A stretch of 32,145 bases of DNA from Rhizophlyctis rosea (GCA_027596075.1 JADGJC010000336.1:1-32145), one strand, 5' to 3'. Counted from the first letter of the stretch, positions 21,306 through 32,145 are shown. The notes: a model not told the origin generated them from the sequence alone. Translations and numbers: made by a program.

Positions 21306-22888
21306 TTAAATATCATTCAAAATAGCCTTGGGGGGCGCGCCATCATAGCATATTCTATATACTGTTGTGAAGAATGGGAACCTGCACAAAGTGTATACAG
21401 CTAGGTCAGCAAAGCTAAAAAAGACACACCCAAACAATCTGGGCAGATGAGGACTGCCCAACACTTACTTGTCGGTTTCCCCTTTTGCTTTCAAGATACT
21501 ATGAACTTCCCGTGCCGCCAAGTTGCCTTGGAGTTTTTGGCCGTTGAGCATTTCTTTCTCCAGGACGTCGAAGGGCTTTCCGGTTCGGACGTGTGCTTCG
21601 GCTACTTTGCGGTTTCGGCCGCCGAAGCAGGTTGTTATTACCTATATCATGGGATGCAATGCAAGCGGGTCAATGTATGTCCAAAATCATCACACACCTA
21701 TCAAACCCCTCCAAGCCCCTCCATGACAGGAGAAAACTCACATCAGCAATCCCACAACTCTCAAAAAAAGTCTCATCCTTCACCCCGCCATAATACATCT
21801 TCGCGAACTTCCGCATCTCCATCAACCCTATTCGTATAATCGCTGCTTTTGTGTTTTCTCCACAGCGTAAGCCGTCCACGAAGCCCGCCCCAATGGCCAC
21901 AATGTTCTTCAAAGCCCCACAAAGCTCAACGCCAGCAACATCTTCCACTATCGCGACACGGAAGTAAGGGGTATTGAATATTTGCTTGAAGATTTCGCCG
22001 TTGGGAAGGGTGTGACAGCCTGAGTGGGGGAAAAAAAATGTTGAGCGAGATCCATCCGGATGTTGGCCTGGACAGATACGTACCAATGGTAGTTTCGGAA
22101 AATTGTTCGTTGGCGATTTCTGATGCGATGTTTGCGCCCATTAGGACACTGACGTCTACGTGGAGGCTTTCTTGGATTATGGAGGAGACTAGTTTTAGGC
22201 CGGATTTGGATACGTCTACGCCCTGTTAGTGTTGGACTGAATGAGTGAGAAGTAGGTCTGGCCATTATTAGTTTGTCGTTTACGTTACCTTTATTAGCGA
22301 TATTGCTCTTGCCTCCGGGTGAATTTTGCCGTTTAGTTGTTCGCAGACGCCTTTTACGAACTGTGCATAAAAAAGAACATTAGCAAGAACGTTTGAGATG
22401 CCTTGCAGTGAGGCTGCACTCACTACCACAGCCACTCCCTCTGACAGTCATCCATCACCTCGGCCTTCCCAGCGCATCCAATGCACATCACATGACATTG
22501 CAAGACACCAACCTGATGAGGAATCACAAATACCAACAAAGTCGCCCCTTGTACCGCCTTCAGCAAATCTGGTTCTGCCTTAACATTCTCTGGCAACTTG
22601 ACCCCGGGCAAGTATTTGACATTCTCATGCTGCTCGTTTATGATCTGCGTCAACTTTCGGCCGTTTACTTCCTCTTCGAACACCCACATTCGGACTTCGG
22701 AGTCAAATTGGAAGGAGGAGGAGGATGGGTGTTTTTGGAGGGAGAGGAGGTTGTTGCCTATGATTTTGGCAGCTACGGAGCCCCTGACGGGAGAGTGGGA
22801 AAAGTAAGTTGACATGTCAAAATTTTTGAAAGGTCACCGAGTCTCACCAGTTCCCTGATCCGATTAAGCATACTTTTTCTTTTGTCAT
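21306..22888 (-). CDS. GPD1: Glycerol-3-phosphate dehydrogenase [NAD+], 7 exons
   Basis: Exons 22848-22888, 22513-22783, 22289-22360, 22084-22222, 21742-22019, 21469-21641 and 21306-21381 are separated by GT-AG introns of 64, 152, 66, 64, 100 and 87 nt, all in phase. They encode 349 residues, the usual length for the cytosolic enzyme. It interconverts dihydroxyacetone phosphate and sn-glycerol 3-phosphate with NAD(H), feeding glycerol and phospholipid synthesis and redox balance. The Rossmann motif GSGNWG is at residues 10-15. The catalytic Lys212 sits in [16 protein letters not shown], followed by the conserved GLMEMRKF and the near-invariant C-terminal [10 protein letters not shown]. The start codon is the first in-frame Met and places the nucleotide-binding loop at the normal distance from the N-terminus. 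No targeting sequence is evident, so a cytosolic location is expected. The first intron interrupts the codon for Trp14 within the dinucleotide-binding motif. Confidence 0.96.
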
Positions 22889-24003
22889 TGTCGTCCGTTT
22901 GGGTTGGGTGGAGTAACTTGAATGCGGGGCAGAGTGGTTGGAGTTTGACAGGTAACGACCCGGAAGTGTAAACTTTGGGGAGAGTGCAAAAAGTGTTGCA
23001 GCGCTTGGTTTTGACGTGTAGCGGCGAGACGGGTTTGTTTGGAAGTAGACTGGAAAGGAGGGTAGGGGAGCTGTGGCTGGTTGGGCGCGTGGGTTGACAG
23101 GAGTGAAGTTTCTGGGGAACGGGGAACGGCCTGCTCTGACTGGCAAAATAGTACGGACGGAGGGACAACTATTGGGGACAAGTTTGTAAAACATTAGCAC
23201 TGGGGGTTGAACACAGGGTGGCTGTACTTGCAATTGAGACCTTAGTGAAAAAGATGAATTGGATGACCATGGAGAGAATAGGAAGTAGTAAGTAAGTTTT
23301 CGGGGGTGCCCACACAGAAGGTTCGCAGCCCAATGAGAGGGTGTCCTCGCGGTTGGTGGCTTGCTATGATGATGATTCATTTTGACAGGTGCTCATTACG
23401 TAAGCGGGCTACATGGACCCTGAGAATCTGAATGGGCCATTAGAAATGAGAACTGGCCCAACTTCATATTGCGTTCATATCCAAATATCGACTGGCAGAA
23501 ATCGCTAATGGCAGCTGCGTTAGCTTGCATACAACATGTTTCAGTAAAGATCCATGCCAGTACCAGCTTTAGCGTACGCACAATGCGCAAACGAGAGGGA
23601 TTAGTGATGCAGATTTGTATATCCCTTTCTTTTCGCAAAACCCAAACCTACGTCTTCCATTCACAAATACAGCAACGACCGACGAATCATTCATTGCAAA
23701 AAAGGCGCTTTCAAGCCAAAATACGGTTTGAGTACAGAGCATCTCTGATCTCGGTGTACCATTGGGCTGTAGGATGCGTTATTCGCCAATGAGAATCTCG
23801 ATTTGTACATGTATCCACTCATCCACAGGTGATATTGTTGATTATGGCTTTCAATGCCAATAATTTCAATTTGCTACCGATAATTTTTGACCATGCAAAT
23901 CCTTGAACAATGGTCAGAAGGGCCAGACCTGATGGGGAAACTTGCCAGACGCCGCACCCCTCCGTCAGTGATATAAACTAAGAAAGGTCGATCAATCGGC
24001 GAC
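22889..24003. other. Upstream region of the dehydrogenase gene
   Basis: It should contain the dehydrogenase promoter, read on the minus strand. The minus-strand frame open from 23380 into the first exon runs through the 5' leader. It is Pro/Ser/Thr-rich and not conserved in the enzyme family, so I treat it as non-coding. No other gene was seen. Confidence 0.45.
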
Positions 24004-24673
24004 ATGAACCCATCCGAAAACGACGGTCAGTTTGAATACCAAACGATGAGCGCCCAAATAAGCTGTTATGGTGCTTCAGCACGTTCAGCATTGCGGCAAA
24101 AGGTGATCCTCTGTCTGTAATTTTGAAGAAGCAGTGGAATGTCCTGAAAGGAGACTGATGCCGCCATTGAGGTTTTTCTTGTCTCTTATCAACCGATCAG
24201 TCATCAACTAGATTAGCTCGTGCCACTCAGCTCAACTGATCACACCTGAAGGGCGATTGCTATATGACCCTGTGTGGCTGGAGTTTGGAATGTATCAGTG
24301 AGTGGAAGGACGATCAAGGCCGGCTCTATATATCATTTCGAAAGCGAAAAAAAGTCGTCGATGCAGTGATGACACAGGAAGTCTCACCAAACACTGCAGG
24401 AGCGTCACACCTTATTGGTCCACTTCTCGCCTACGATTACAACGAGTACGAAGTCAGCTGGATCGTGGCACCGCAATCACTGCGATTTTCGCCAACGGCT
24501 AAAACAGGAAGATGACCAGGGATATAATGCCAGTCATGTTGGACAGACCGATTCAACAGTACGTGTGTCATGAAGGCGTCACGCTTTTGCCATTCGCCCG
24601 TTTTGCATATGGGACTAAACATCTGATGATATTCCTGCAGCTGTCGAGCACTGTGACTTTCAAGCCGAAGTGA
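24004..24673 (+). pseudogene. Coding-like patch in shifting frames, possible broken gene of unknown family
   Basis: Three forward segments with protein-like composition follow one another in different frames: 24212-24298 (Leu-Ile-Thr-Pro-Glu-Gly-Arg, then aromatic and acidic residues), about 24291-24515 (many Lys/Arg, then Ala-Tyr-Asp-Tyr-Asn-Glu-Tyr), and about 24509-24673 (beginning near an ATG at 24527). Adjacent segments meet within a few bases of where the previous frame closes, which is what two small indels in one gene would give. A possible beginning is an ATG at 24004 with phase-compatible short introns, about 30 bases after an ATATAAAC box. A GTGAGT donor at 24299 leaves a spliced alternative for the first junction. 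I recognise no domain, and chance cannot be excluded. Confidence 0.22.
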
Positions 24674-27600
24674 AAAAGCGGATTGCTTTTCCGAGAAGTG
24701 AATGAGCTTCTGACCAAGCCAGATTGAAACGCTTCTAAAACACCTGCACCGTCGTGATGAAAGCTGATGAAGAACCCATCTTACATACCTGACAGGGTGC
24801 AATTGCGTGGCAATGAGTTTGACTGGCACAGTTGACGGCGTGCAGTAGCACGCCTACTGTCACAGAGCAACTGCAATCACCACTACGAATGCAAGGTTGT
24901 CAAGGACACTTGCCACTAGGATTTCTCAATGTGAAAGCCTATCTTTTTGTTGCCCAAAAAATAGTGATACAGCTGGCACGTCCATACGCTATTTTTGACA
25001 TACAAAAAGTAGTTGAGTATAGTTTACAGGTTCAGCAGCCACATACTTGACATGTCGAACACCATAACTTTGAGCACTAATGAAAATTTGACGTTTTGCC
25101 TTAGTTGGAGCGCCTAACTCAAACATGTACTCTATCGCTAAATTTGGCTCCTCTGCTTATGTCTCTACAGCCTTGCTTGGCCTACGCTGGATAGGACTCG
25201 ATGATGTGAGATCGATTACTGAGCGCGCGTTATGTTGGGGTCTGGCATGCTTCGCGTCCGCGCCGAGAGCACATATAGGCGCCGTGATTTAGGGTGTGAG
25301 GGAATAAGAATGGTCGGAAGTTTCGGAATTCAATATTGCACTTGGTGAGTCTGTTGCAGTGCCTGAATAATCTGTTAGCGCTTAGCGCAGTCGTCTTCAA
25401 CTTCTTCATCTTCTTCATCCCATCCGGCATGAAACGCAAATGCTTGTCAGCTTTGTCATTGTATGGCGCAGACAATGGCGCTGAGAGTGCCTGAAACGTC
25501 ATGTGATCGCAATGGTGATCAAACAGTACCTGTACACAGGATTCATGACTCTCAATGACGGAACAACATAATAGATAGGCACAATGTCGGGACTCTTTTT
25601 TTCAGCTATTGATTTGACGGACTTGGGGGGGGGGGGGGGGGTCGCTGGCCATGAGCCAACACCTCAAATGATTCCGGAGTTGGAAACGAAGCAAATTAGA
25701 AAAACAAAGTGGGAACAGATTGTAGGGATCTCAGATCAGTGACATGTCTCATTGTTGAGGCCCAGAATGAGCGAGGGTCGTTAGACTGCCGACAATTTAA
25801 TCAAGGTAACCACAAACGGTGCAATCCTCACGACATACAACTGGTCATGAACACTGTTCCTTCTCGCGATGAGTACCTGCTGCAAATCATTTCCGACACG
25901 ATGCTGCGTAAGTCTGCGCACTGGGATTTTTTTGTCATTCACTCTCACGGATGGCATTCAGAAAGCTCCAGAAGTCCCGCGGGCGGCTTTCAGACCGTCA
26001 TCCATTCAACGCGAAATGCGATGCCCTCTTGCATCACAGATTGTGCCACTAGCAAAAAAAGACGTGCTTTGCCTCACTGCCTCAGACATCCAACTGCCAT
26101 CTAATGTAGAGCCATCCGCACGGCTACCCGTCTCTGCAGGCCAGACGTCTGCAGGTGAGTGTCATTTTATCGCTCCGAAAATATGAGTCAGTGCCAAGTG
26201 GGAATTGATCCGGGGGCTAGGGTACATATGCCACAAGCCTGGTACGCGTCACTACCAACTCTCCCACGGTGGCTTTTTTGAAATTTCATGTTAAATGACG
26301 CGTCATCACCCCCTTTTTATGACTGTGCCCCCAATTTCGGAGGATGCCAGCTGGGGGTCCAAGGCGGCTGTCTGTAGACATCAGGGTCTGTGGATGTCTG
26401 AAGAATGAGGGTCCAATTTGTGATGACTGCCACATCGCAGATACAAAATATGGTCAATATGCTGATATGAGGCTACACTTTGTACCGGCCGTACTCTACA
26501 ATTGAAGGTGTGCCAAACATCCATTTCTGCACCAGAGCTAACTATACCTCCGGGTCGATTTTCACTGGGAAATGGCAGAGTTTGCGATGCATGCAGGCAG
26601 TGTCAGACTTCCCGCATCAGTTTTAGCAACACATTGCAGCTCCTTTTTCCCTCTGACTGCACGCCATTGCCCGATGCAGTGTTTTGCTACGGGAGAAGGG
26701 TTGGTGATAAAAAACAATATGCTCAATCAATACGATCTTAGCAAGTCCTCTAAAGTTTGCAGCACTTCCCAGAAACGAAGTCGTGGAAGACATCGTTACT
26801 ATATCGTGGTTGTAAAAAGGAGGTTCCCACACTTATATGAGGTTCATTGTGAAAAAAGACAGGGACACCGCCTGAGAAGAAAATGAAGGGTGCGCACCAT
26901 CTACGGTGCTCCAACGGTTGCTACTGGTTTCAGATGATCAGCGCGAACAATGGGTTTTATCATTCTGGAACGACATGAGCTAACACGGTCAACTAGAGAA
27001 GCTAGAGAGCCGCACACAAATATCATGGCATGAGATGTATTATTGGTGATTGACCATTCTTCGATTGCCTCGAATGAATCTCATCACTTGCATCGCATTC
27101 TCCATATCAGACCCGATGATTGGAGGTTCATGCGAAGTGGGGCGATACGACGGATAAAAATGACATCTCCTAATCACTCATACTGAGAGCCCTGGTCCTC
27201 TTTCCCGACGTGCTACCCAACGAAATAGCGTATTTGACTACCAACATGAACCAAGTAAGGTGTTGGCTCATGCCAAGCGAAGGGGTTGCCAGTTCCGCCT
27301 TGCGTAGTATTAAGTGTACCAATCATATGTCAGACATTTTATATATGATTCTGGGATAGATTGAGCAATGAATTCCCGAGCTTCACACGAAATACTTACA
27401 GCGCAACAACTCTAAATAGTGCGCCAAGAAGTGGGGGGCGCCATCTTCTCGTTGTTGGCGGCCAGGTACAGCAAGGCTTCTTTTGACCGATCTACAAAAG
27501 CTCATGTGAAATTGCATCTCCCAAAAAAAAAAACTCTCACTCACTCTAGAATGTTATCATTTGTCTCAGTCCCTCTCAACTCTCTCATCCCATACTTCTC

Positions 27601-27700
27601 CTTACACTCAGAGTGTATGCGTAGCGTTGAGACTAATTTGCACGTTCACTCTTTCTTCGCTGTTACCGACTTGTTGCTTGTCCAAATGCAAGCCCTCATG
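24674..27700. other. Gene-free stretch with a tRNA-like relic and simple sequence
   Basis: No recognisable coding region. Contains a 17-base G run (25625-25641), a tRNA-like segment on the minus strand (about 26193-26278) and a 12-bp palindrome ATGACGCGTCAT (26295-26306). Open frames are short and overlap on both strands. Confidence 0.4.
26193..26278 (-). other. tRNA-like segment, possible SINE or decayed tRNA
   Basis: Read on the minus strand, a D-arm-like GAGAGTTGGTAGTGACGCG (A-box-like) is followed about 35 bases later by GGATCAATTCC, two mismatches from the B-box consensus GGTTCGANTCC. The 6-bp arms GTGGGA and TCCCAC enclose both, like an acceptor stem. A TTTT follows shortly. The T-arm does not pair and no clean anticodon stem forms, so it is not an intact tRNA gene. 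A tRNA-derived repeat head is one reading; chance is another. Confidence 0.25.
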
Positions 27701-28209
27701 ATGGCCAAAAAGACTTGAGCCGTCATTCCTGGAAGAGCATCCGCGACGTGATCCCCCGAGTTGTCATTCAGGGGTCCCATGCTCAATCAAGCTTGGTAGG
27801 ACAGGTACCGGGCTCCGAAGTGCCATCACACTTCTGTTCACAATTTCATGATTATTGCAAAAAGAACAGAGCGTCGAATCAGATATATGTGATCTACTGA
27901 CAGTGTTTCAATTGTAATAGTCGAGAATTTGCAGTTAGCGGTCCCTCCACTTCCTGCTGGATGTGGATGTGCCGTTGGGCACTTCAAGCTTGGTCGTTGA
28001 ATCACTTGCCAGCGGGGCCGTCGCATGCGACGGACAGAATGGAAAATGCAGCATATGGTGTTGTAAGGGTTGGTGGCCAGCCCTTTCATTGCCGGTTTTT
28101 GTTAGGAGATAACCCAATCCCTCCCTTTTGTTGTTACTTTGAGTAGAAGTTTACGGGAAATCAATGGCAAAACCACCGAGTTTATGGTATGAAATGGAAA
28201 ACCACTTAC

Positions 28210-28605
28210 TAGTACACTTCCTTGATCCGTGGGTGCAAGTCGAGAGATGAGAACTGATCCTTCCTCAAATAGATCCTCGGCCTGCATAACGCTGTGCTTC
28301 TGAAAGTCGGAGATGCTCTTCGCTCATACTCCCAGGTTAAGGTTCTTGGTGACTTTGGTGTAGGTGTCAGTTGCTAATGAGGTGAGAATACAACCCCATG
28401 GTCAGAACCACTAGATGCGTGGCTCCTACCTTTTTGGTCGTTTGCCTGGAACGAGTCTGAGATCGTTGGTCATTCAATATAGGCAGCATGCTTGAAAAGA
28501 AAACACGCGCATTTCGATGATGCAAATGATGATTACAGTTGCACTGTCCGACTTCAAAACTTTGAGCTGCTGCCAGATGAGGAAGTCGACGGGATGGCTC
28601 ATCAT
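28210..28605 (-). CDS. Candidate multi-exon gene of unknown family (5' part)
   Basis: A start (two consecutive ATGs, upstream one at 28603-28605, preceded by an in-frame TGA) opens four short segments: 28545-28605, 28430-28457, 28330-28373 and 28210-28281. GT-AG introns of 87, 56 and 48 nt keep phase throughout, and a GTAAGT donor follows the last. The product begins with a hydrophobic/aromatic stretch (DFLIWQQLKVLKSD). It continues with about 50 polar residues free of Cys, His and Trp, including NLNLGAEDLFEEG. Downstream, toward 27.7 kb, protein-like frames continue but could not be joined with confidence. I do not recognise a family. The exons are small enough that chance assembly is possible. 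Confidence 0.25.
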
Positions 28606-29390
28606 TCAGTCCCGATGCATCCAATTACCAGACTGAACTTCTATCTGTTCATGCCAGCTTTTGGACCATCCTTTTGGATGCTGTAAAGCAATTGACTCAA
28701 TTGAAGCGTGTCGATCCTGAATCGAACTAGTTTGATTCTACTGTGTGAGGTCAGCCGTTGCATCGGCCAAAAAGAAGATAATCCGCACTTTCCAATTGAG
28801 ATGTCATGCACATGATGTTGAACTTCATGTTGAATCTGACTCCGGAACAACAGGTTGTCGCAGTTCTTAGTGCTTCTATCAGCAAAGCAGTGTTGGAGAG
28901 AACCAATGAGACAGATAAAAACAAGACTTCCCTCTTGAATGTGGCCTTGCGTTCGTGACAGAATTCGAAGTAATGCAATCGTTCAATATCATGCTGTCTA
29001 CATTCCGGATGCCGTCATGCACACTATGCGAAATGTCTGCGAAGTTGTTTGGTCTGAGGTCACAGATATGAGAGTGAATGAGAGACTGAGGTGATGCTAG
29101 GTTTCCGAACAGAGAGGATCACATATACATATCTCATTTGCCAAGCATTGGAGAATGTGACGATTTCCATTCCCAGTCGGGTTCATACTTCTCCTCAATG
29201 TTTGACATGTTACGTACAATGTGAGCACATTGTTGAACTCGAATGATTAGTTGGGAATGTAATGCACGTAGTAGCAGCCAAATTAAACTTCATATTCAGA
29301 GAGTGTTATAAGATGAGCTCCCCTCCTACATAGACGAAAAAAGAATATCGTCTCCAAGTCAAATGCTATAAACCTATTCGTCAACTGACG

Positions 29391-30188
29391 ATGGAACTGG
29401 TTGAAACTGTGAGGCAGGCTCTTCTTGCACTTTGCGCCCCCATTGTATTGCTACCTGGTTCATATCTATATGGTACACCGGCACACTTCCAGACGGGCCG
29501 TGTGGTAAGATGGAAAGCGTGCATAGGTTCCCGCAAATGTCAGTGTGGACCCTTCAGCGCTCGTTCTACGGAGAGGTCGGTAACGGTTCCCTTGAATTGG
29601 AAGGGAAGAGGTACATTATAGTACTCGGTCGCATAAGATCGAAAGCGGGTTCGGGATTCACTCGTACTGACACATTTTTTCTGATCCAGGCATACCGATG
29701 CAGCCACAGCTAGTTACTTTTCTGGGCGGGCCAGATTCCCGTCATGCTCGGCACAAGTATGGAGAATGGCCATCTGCAAACGTGATTGTTACAGGATCTT
29801 TGCAAAAGTGATTGTTACAGCATCTTTCAGAGACGAGGCAAGTCCAAAAGGGCGAGATCCATGGGGGGAAAAAACATCTGAGTTGGGCCAGGTGGTAGGC
29901 AATCTTCTCGATAGGTTGACTGAGTTATATGCAATGCAGCTGAAGCGATTTGAGCTATCACCGTTGATTCTGCAATTGTAAAAGAAGGCATTTGATGATT
30001 GTGGTGTTCGGCTTGACAAAATGATTGGTATCCCTGACCCGCTATGTCGCGTGAGCAAGTGCTCAGACACCATCTGTGGAGAATGTCGCCAGTCGCTCGC
30101 CACTGTCATCCATCACCAGATGCACCCAAGCGGATTGATGAAAGATGGGTGCCCGACGCTCCTTGAACTTACCATAATCTGGAGTTGA
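29391..30188 (+). pseudogene. Broken gene of unknown family with frame-breaking 26-bp tandem duplication and nonsense codon
   Basis: An ATG at 29391 opens a first segment to 29499. Segment 29544-29627 and one from 29690 can be joined by introns of 44 (short, GTGTGG donor) and 62 nt in consistent phase. The product starts with a Leu-rich stretch and includes LELEGKRYIIVLG and a Gly-Gly-Pro-Asp-Ser turn. The frame is thrown off by a 26-bp tandem duplication (29776-29801 and 29802-29827, 24 of 26 bases identical). Beyond it the frame that would follow a single copy runs through a helical stretch (LLDRLTELYAMQLKRFEL) to a TAA at 29979-29981. The same frame then stays open for 68 more codons, including a Cys cluster (Cys-x5-Cys-x4-Cys-x2-Cys). 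No family is recognised. Confidence 0.35.
29776..29827. repeat. 26-bp tandem duplication, two copies
   Basis: Two adjacent 26-base units differ at two positions. Both contain GTGATTGTTACAG. Because 26 is not a multiple of three, the duplication shifts the reading frame of the coding-like sequence around it. Confidence 0.9.
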
Positions 30189-30473
30189 AAGCTCCATTAC
30201 GGTTTAGACCCCAATGTCAAAAGCTCGTTGTTAGTTTCCCTGAAATTCAAAACCAGCACGGTCTCTGTGGAGATGGCTGCACCACATCTGCTTCCATGTA
30301 ACTTGGCGCACATCACTAGATGTGGCTGTAAATCTCAACCATCTTGAAACTGACAGTTGTTTTGACCACAAAAAGAAGTCGTGCGCCAATTCGGATATAA
30401 TTTACAGAATCAATGCATCTCCACATATCAAATCCATACTTACATCGGTTTTTTTCGAAACCAATACAGATAC

Positions 30474-32053
30474 CTAAACCCACCACAAAACCTCCCCACC
30501 CCGCCTACTCAAACATATACTCCCACTCCCCACCAACAACCCCCTCCCCACCCCCACATAAACACACCGAATCTTCCCTTTCTCCTTCACAAACGCCCCC
30601 AAAACCTCATCACTAATCCCACACCCCTGCACACTAACCTGTCTCAACCCCCTCCCATATTCCTTAATCGTCTCAATAACATCATCACCCAAATTTACGC
30701 AGTACGCAATTTCCAGTGAATAGAGACGTGTGCAGGATTGAAGGAGAGTGGTTATGGAGGGTGTTGTGAGGGAACGGGAGAATGAGATGTTTAGTGCGTG
30801 GAGGTTGGGACAGTTAGTGGAGAGGGAGGCGAGGGTGGGTGCGCCGCAGAGGGTTCGTTCGAGGTTTAGGTGCGTTAGGGAGGGGTTTAGGCGGGTTAGG
30901 ATTGCCTGTGAGGTTGGGAGGGTTAGTGCGGATATCTAGAAAACAGAAATTTTCGAAAAGCGGACAATAGAGATTATGATTTTGAAGAATTTTGGAACGC
31001 ATATACTCACCACACCCGCATCACTGATCTGCATACATTCCTCCAACACCACCTTTCGCAAATTACGACACCGCCCCGCGATGAAACGTAACGTCCTGTC
31101 GTTCAAACTCTGGCAGAAGTCGAAGTAGAGTGATTGGATGCTTTCGTGTAAGGGGTGGTATGATGAGATTAGTTTTGGGCGTTTCGAGGGTGGGGTGGGG
31201 CGACGGGAACGGGTGGACGATGATGATGATGACGCGGGTAGGGGGATTATATCTGTATTGGTGCTAGAGGATTGGCCTGTGCTGGTGTGGGCAGCTCCGA
31301 CCGCGCTATTAGGGTATGCTAGGGCATGAAACCCTTCGAACGGTTTGGCCCTCCTGTTGATCTTAATTGAGCGGGACCGCTCCGTGCTGTCCTCCTTTCT
31401 GGCCTCCGGTGAGACATCGTTCTTGTCTACCCTAGCGAGTGTACACCCGCCAAGGTTCAGCTTTTTGAGGTTTCGGAAGTGTGCGGGGTCGAGCAGGTCG
31501 ACGATTGAAAATGTGACGCCAACGCTGTCGGTTAGGTCTAGTTCTTGCAGGGTGGGGGAGATGCAGAGGAGGGAGGTGGTGCAGGAGGGGATGCCGGCGC
31601 AGCATTCTAGTTGGAGCTGGTAACAGAGAAGAGATGAGTTACGACTATCCGATTTGAAGCGATACTATGCAAGCGAGTGGATGAATATATACCTTTTGCA
31701 AATGCCTACACGCCGACAAAATCACCTCCCCCGGAAAATCGCAATCCTCTAACTTAATCCTCTTGACAACATTATCAACCGCCGTTACAGGCAAAGCCTT
31801 ATTCCACTTTGCGATCCGCATACAGTTTGCAAGTTCAATGTCCTCAATGCTCTTACTTTCTGATAGGATGTGTACTAGAGACATTTCCGTGATGAGTCGG
31901 CAATTGGTGATCGTGATATTGCGGAGTTTCGTGCATCTCTTTGCGAGTACGGATATGTCATCGTCCAGAAGGGTGGAGGAGTTGTCGAGGATTATGGTTG
32001 TTAGGTTGCGGCAGGCGGAGAAGGTTTGGGAGATGACTATGTGGGATGGTGGG
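30474..32053 (-). CDS. Leucine-rich-repeat (F-box/AMN1-type) protein, 3' part, gene runs off the right edge
   Basis: Exons 31693-32053, 31011-31616 and 30474-30935, with GT-AG introns of 76 and 75 nt in phase, encode about 475 residues lacking the N-terminus. The upstream exon is not visible; a CAG acceptor at 32054-32056 starts the first one seen. Cysteine-containing leucine-rich repeats are evident, for example LRNITITNCRLITEMSL, LRKVVLEECMQISDAG, LHALNISFSRSLTTPSI and LYSLEIAYCVNLGDDVIE. This is the pattern of F-box LRR and AMN1 proteins, which form a curved surface that binds substrates for ubiquitin ligases or cell-cycle regulators. No F-box is visible because it would lie off the window. 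The middle exon has a disordered insertion of about 90 residues between repeats, with a poly-Ser run and a basic SRRPTPPSKRPK segment. Confidence 0.8.
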
Positions 32054-32145
32054 CTGTGGAAATGATGGCAATTAGCTTCATGTACACCATCCTGTGCAGC
32101 GGGGGAGGGGGGGGGGCGCGGGGGGAGTGGGCAGGAGCACAGGGG

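Noticed and set aside
22844..23380. 178-codon minus frame running into the dehydrogenase start
   Set aside because: The enzyme normally begins close to the GSGNWG loop; the extra sequence is Pro/Ser/Thr-rich with no targeting features and is probably the 5' leader and promoter.
24437..24829. 130-codon minus frame
   Set aside because: Very rich in His, Trp and Cys and opposite a more protein-like forward patch; judged a shadow.
26193..26278. Functional tRNA gene
   Set aside because: Arms do not pair as a cloverleaf and the B box has two mismatches; kept only as a possible relic.
1..32145. CRISPR arrays, riboswitches, bacterial-type operons or insertion sequences
   Set aside because: No regularly spaced direct repeats, no ribosome-binding sites and no transposase frames; spliced genes show the DNA is eukaryotic.

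Overview
The window looks like nuclear DNA of a fungus, most likely an early-diverging (chytrid-like) lineage. Genes are interrupted by short GT-AG introns (about 55-150 nt), there is a secreted or GPI-anchored fungal-type GH5 glycosidase and a seven-exon cytosolic NAD-dependent glycerol-3-phosphate dehydrogenase, and no operons, Shine-Dalgarno sites or intact tRNA/rRNA genes were seen. The lineage is an inference from gene content and intron style; no marker for a species is present.

Layout. 1-95: possible 3' end of a gene running in from the left. 96-2420: no recognisable gene. 2421-3805 (+): four-exon GH5 endoglucanase-like gene whose catalytic Asn-Glu pair has become Asp-Gln. 4180-9954 (-): head-to-tail array of four paralogous PARP-like ADP-ribosyltransferase-fold proteins with hydrophobic C-terminal tails. 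The outer two are intact; the inner two carry frameshifts and, in one case, a premature stop. A degenerate tandem repeat lies upstream of the last one (10077-10283). 11332-13055 (-): three-exon multi-pass membrane protein with a long Ser/Asp-rich and Lys-rich tail, and further coding-like exons upstream to about 13.93 kb whose splicing I could not settle. 13.93-21.3 kb: long stretch without a recognisable gene. 21306-22888 (-): glycerol-3-phosphate dehydrogenase. 22.9-30.4 kb: mostly unrecognised sequence with three coding-like patches. Two of these look broken; the one at 29.4-30.2 kb holds a frame-breaking 26-bp tandem duplication. 30474-32053 (-): 3' part of a leucine-rich-repeat (F-box/AMN1-type) gene that continues off the right edge.

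The best supported genes are unrelated housekeeping or accessory functions and do not form a pathway. The most unusual content is the local expansion and decay of the membrane-tailed ADP-ribosyltransferase-like family, next to a GH5 protein that keeps almost every active-site residue except its acid/base. Coding calls rest on reading frame, splice-phase consistency and recognised motifs only; no database search was possible.
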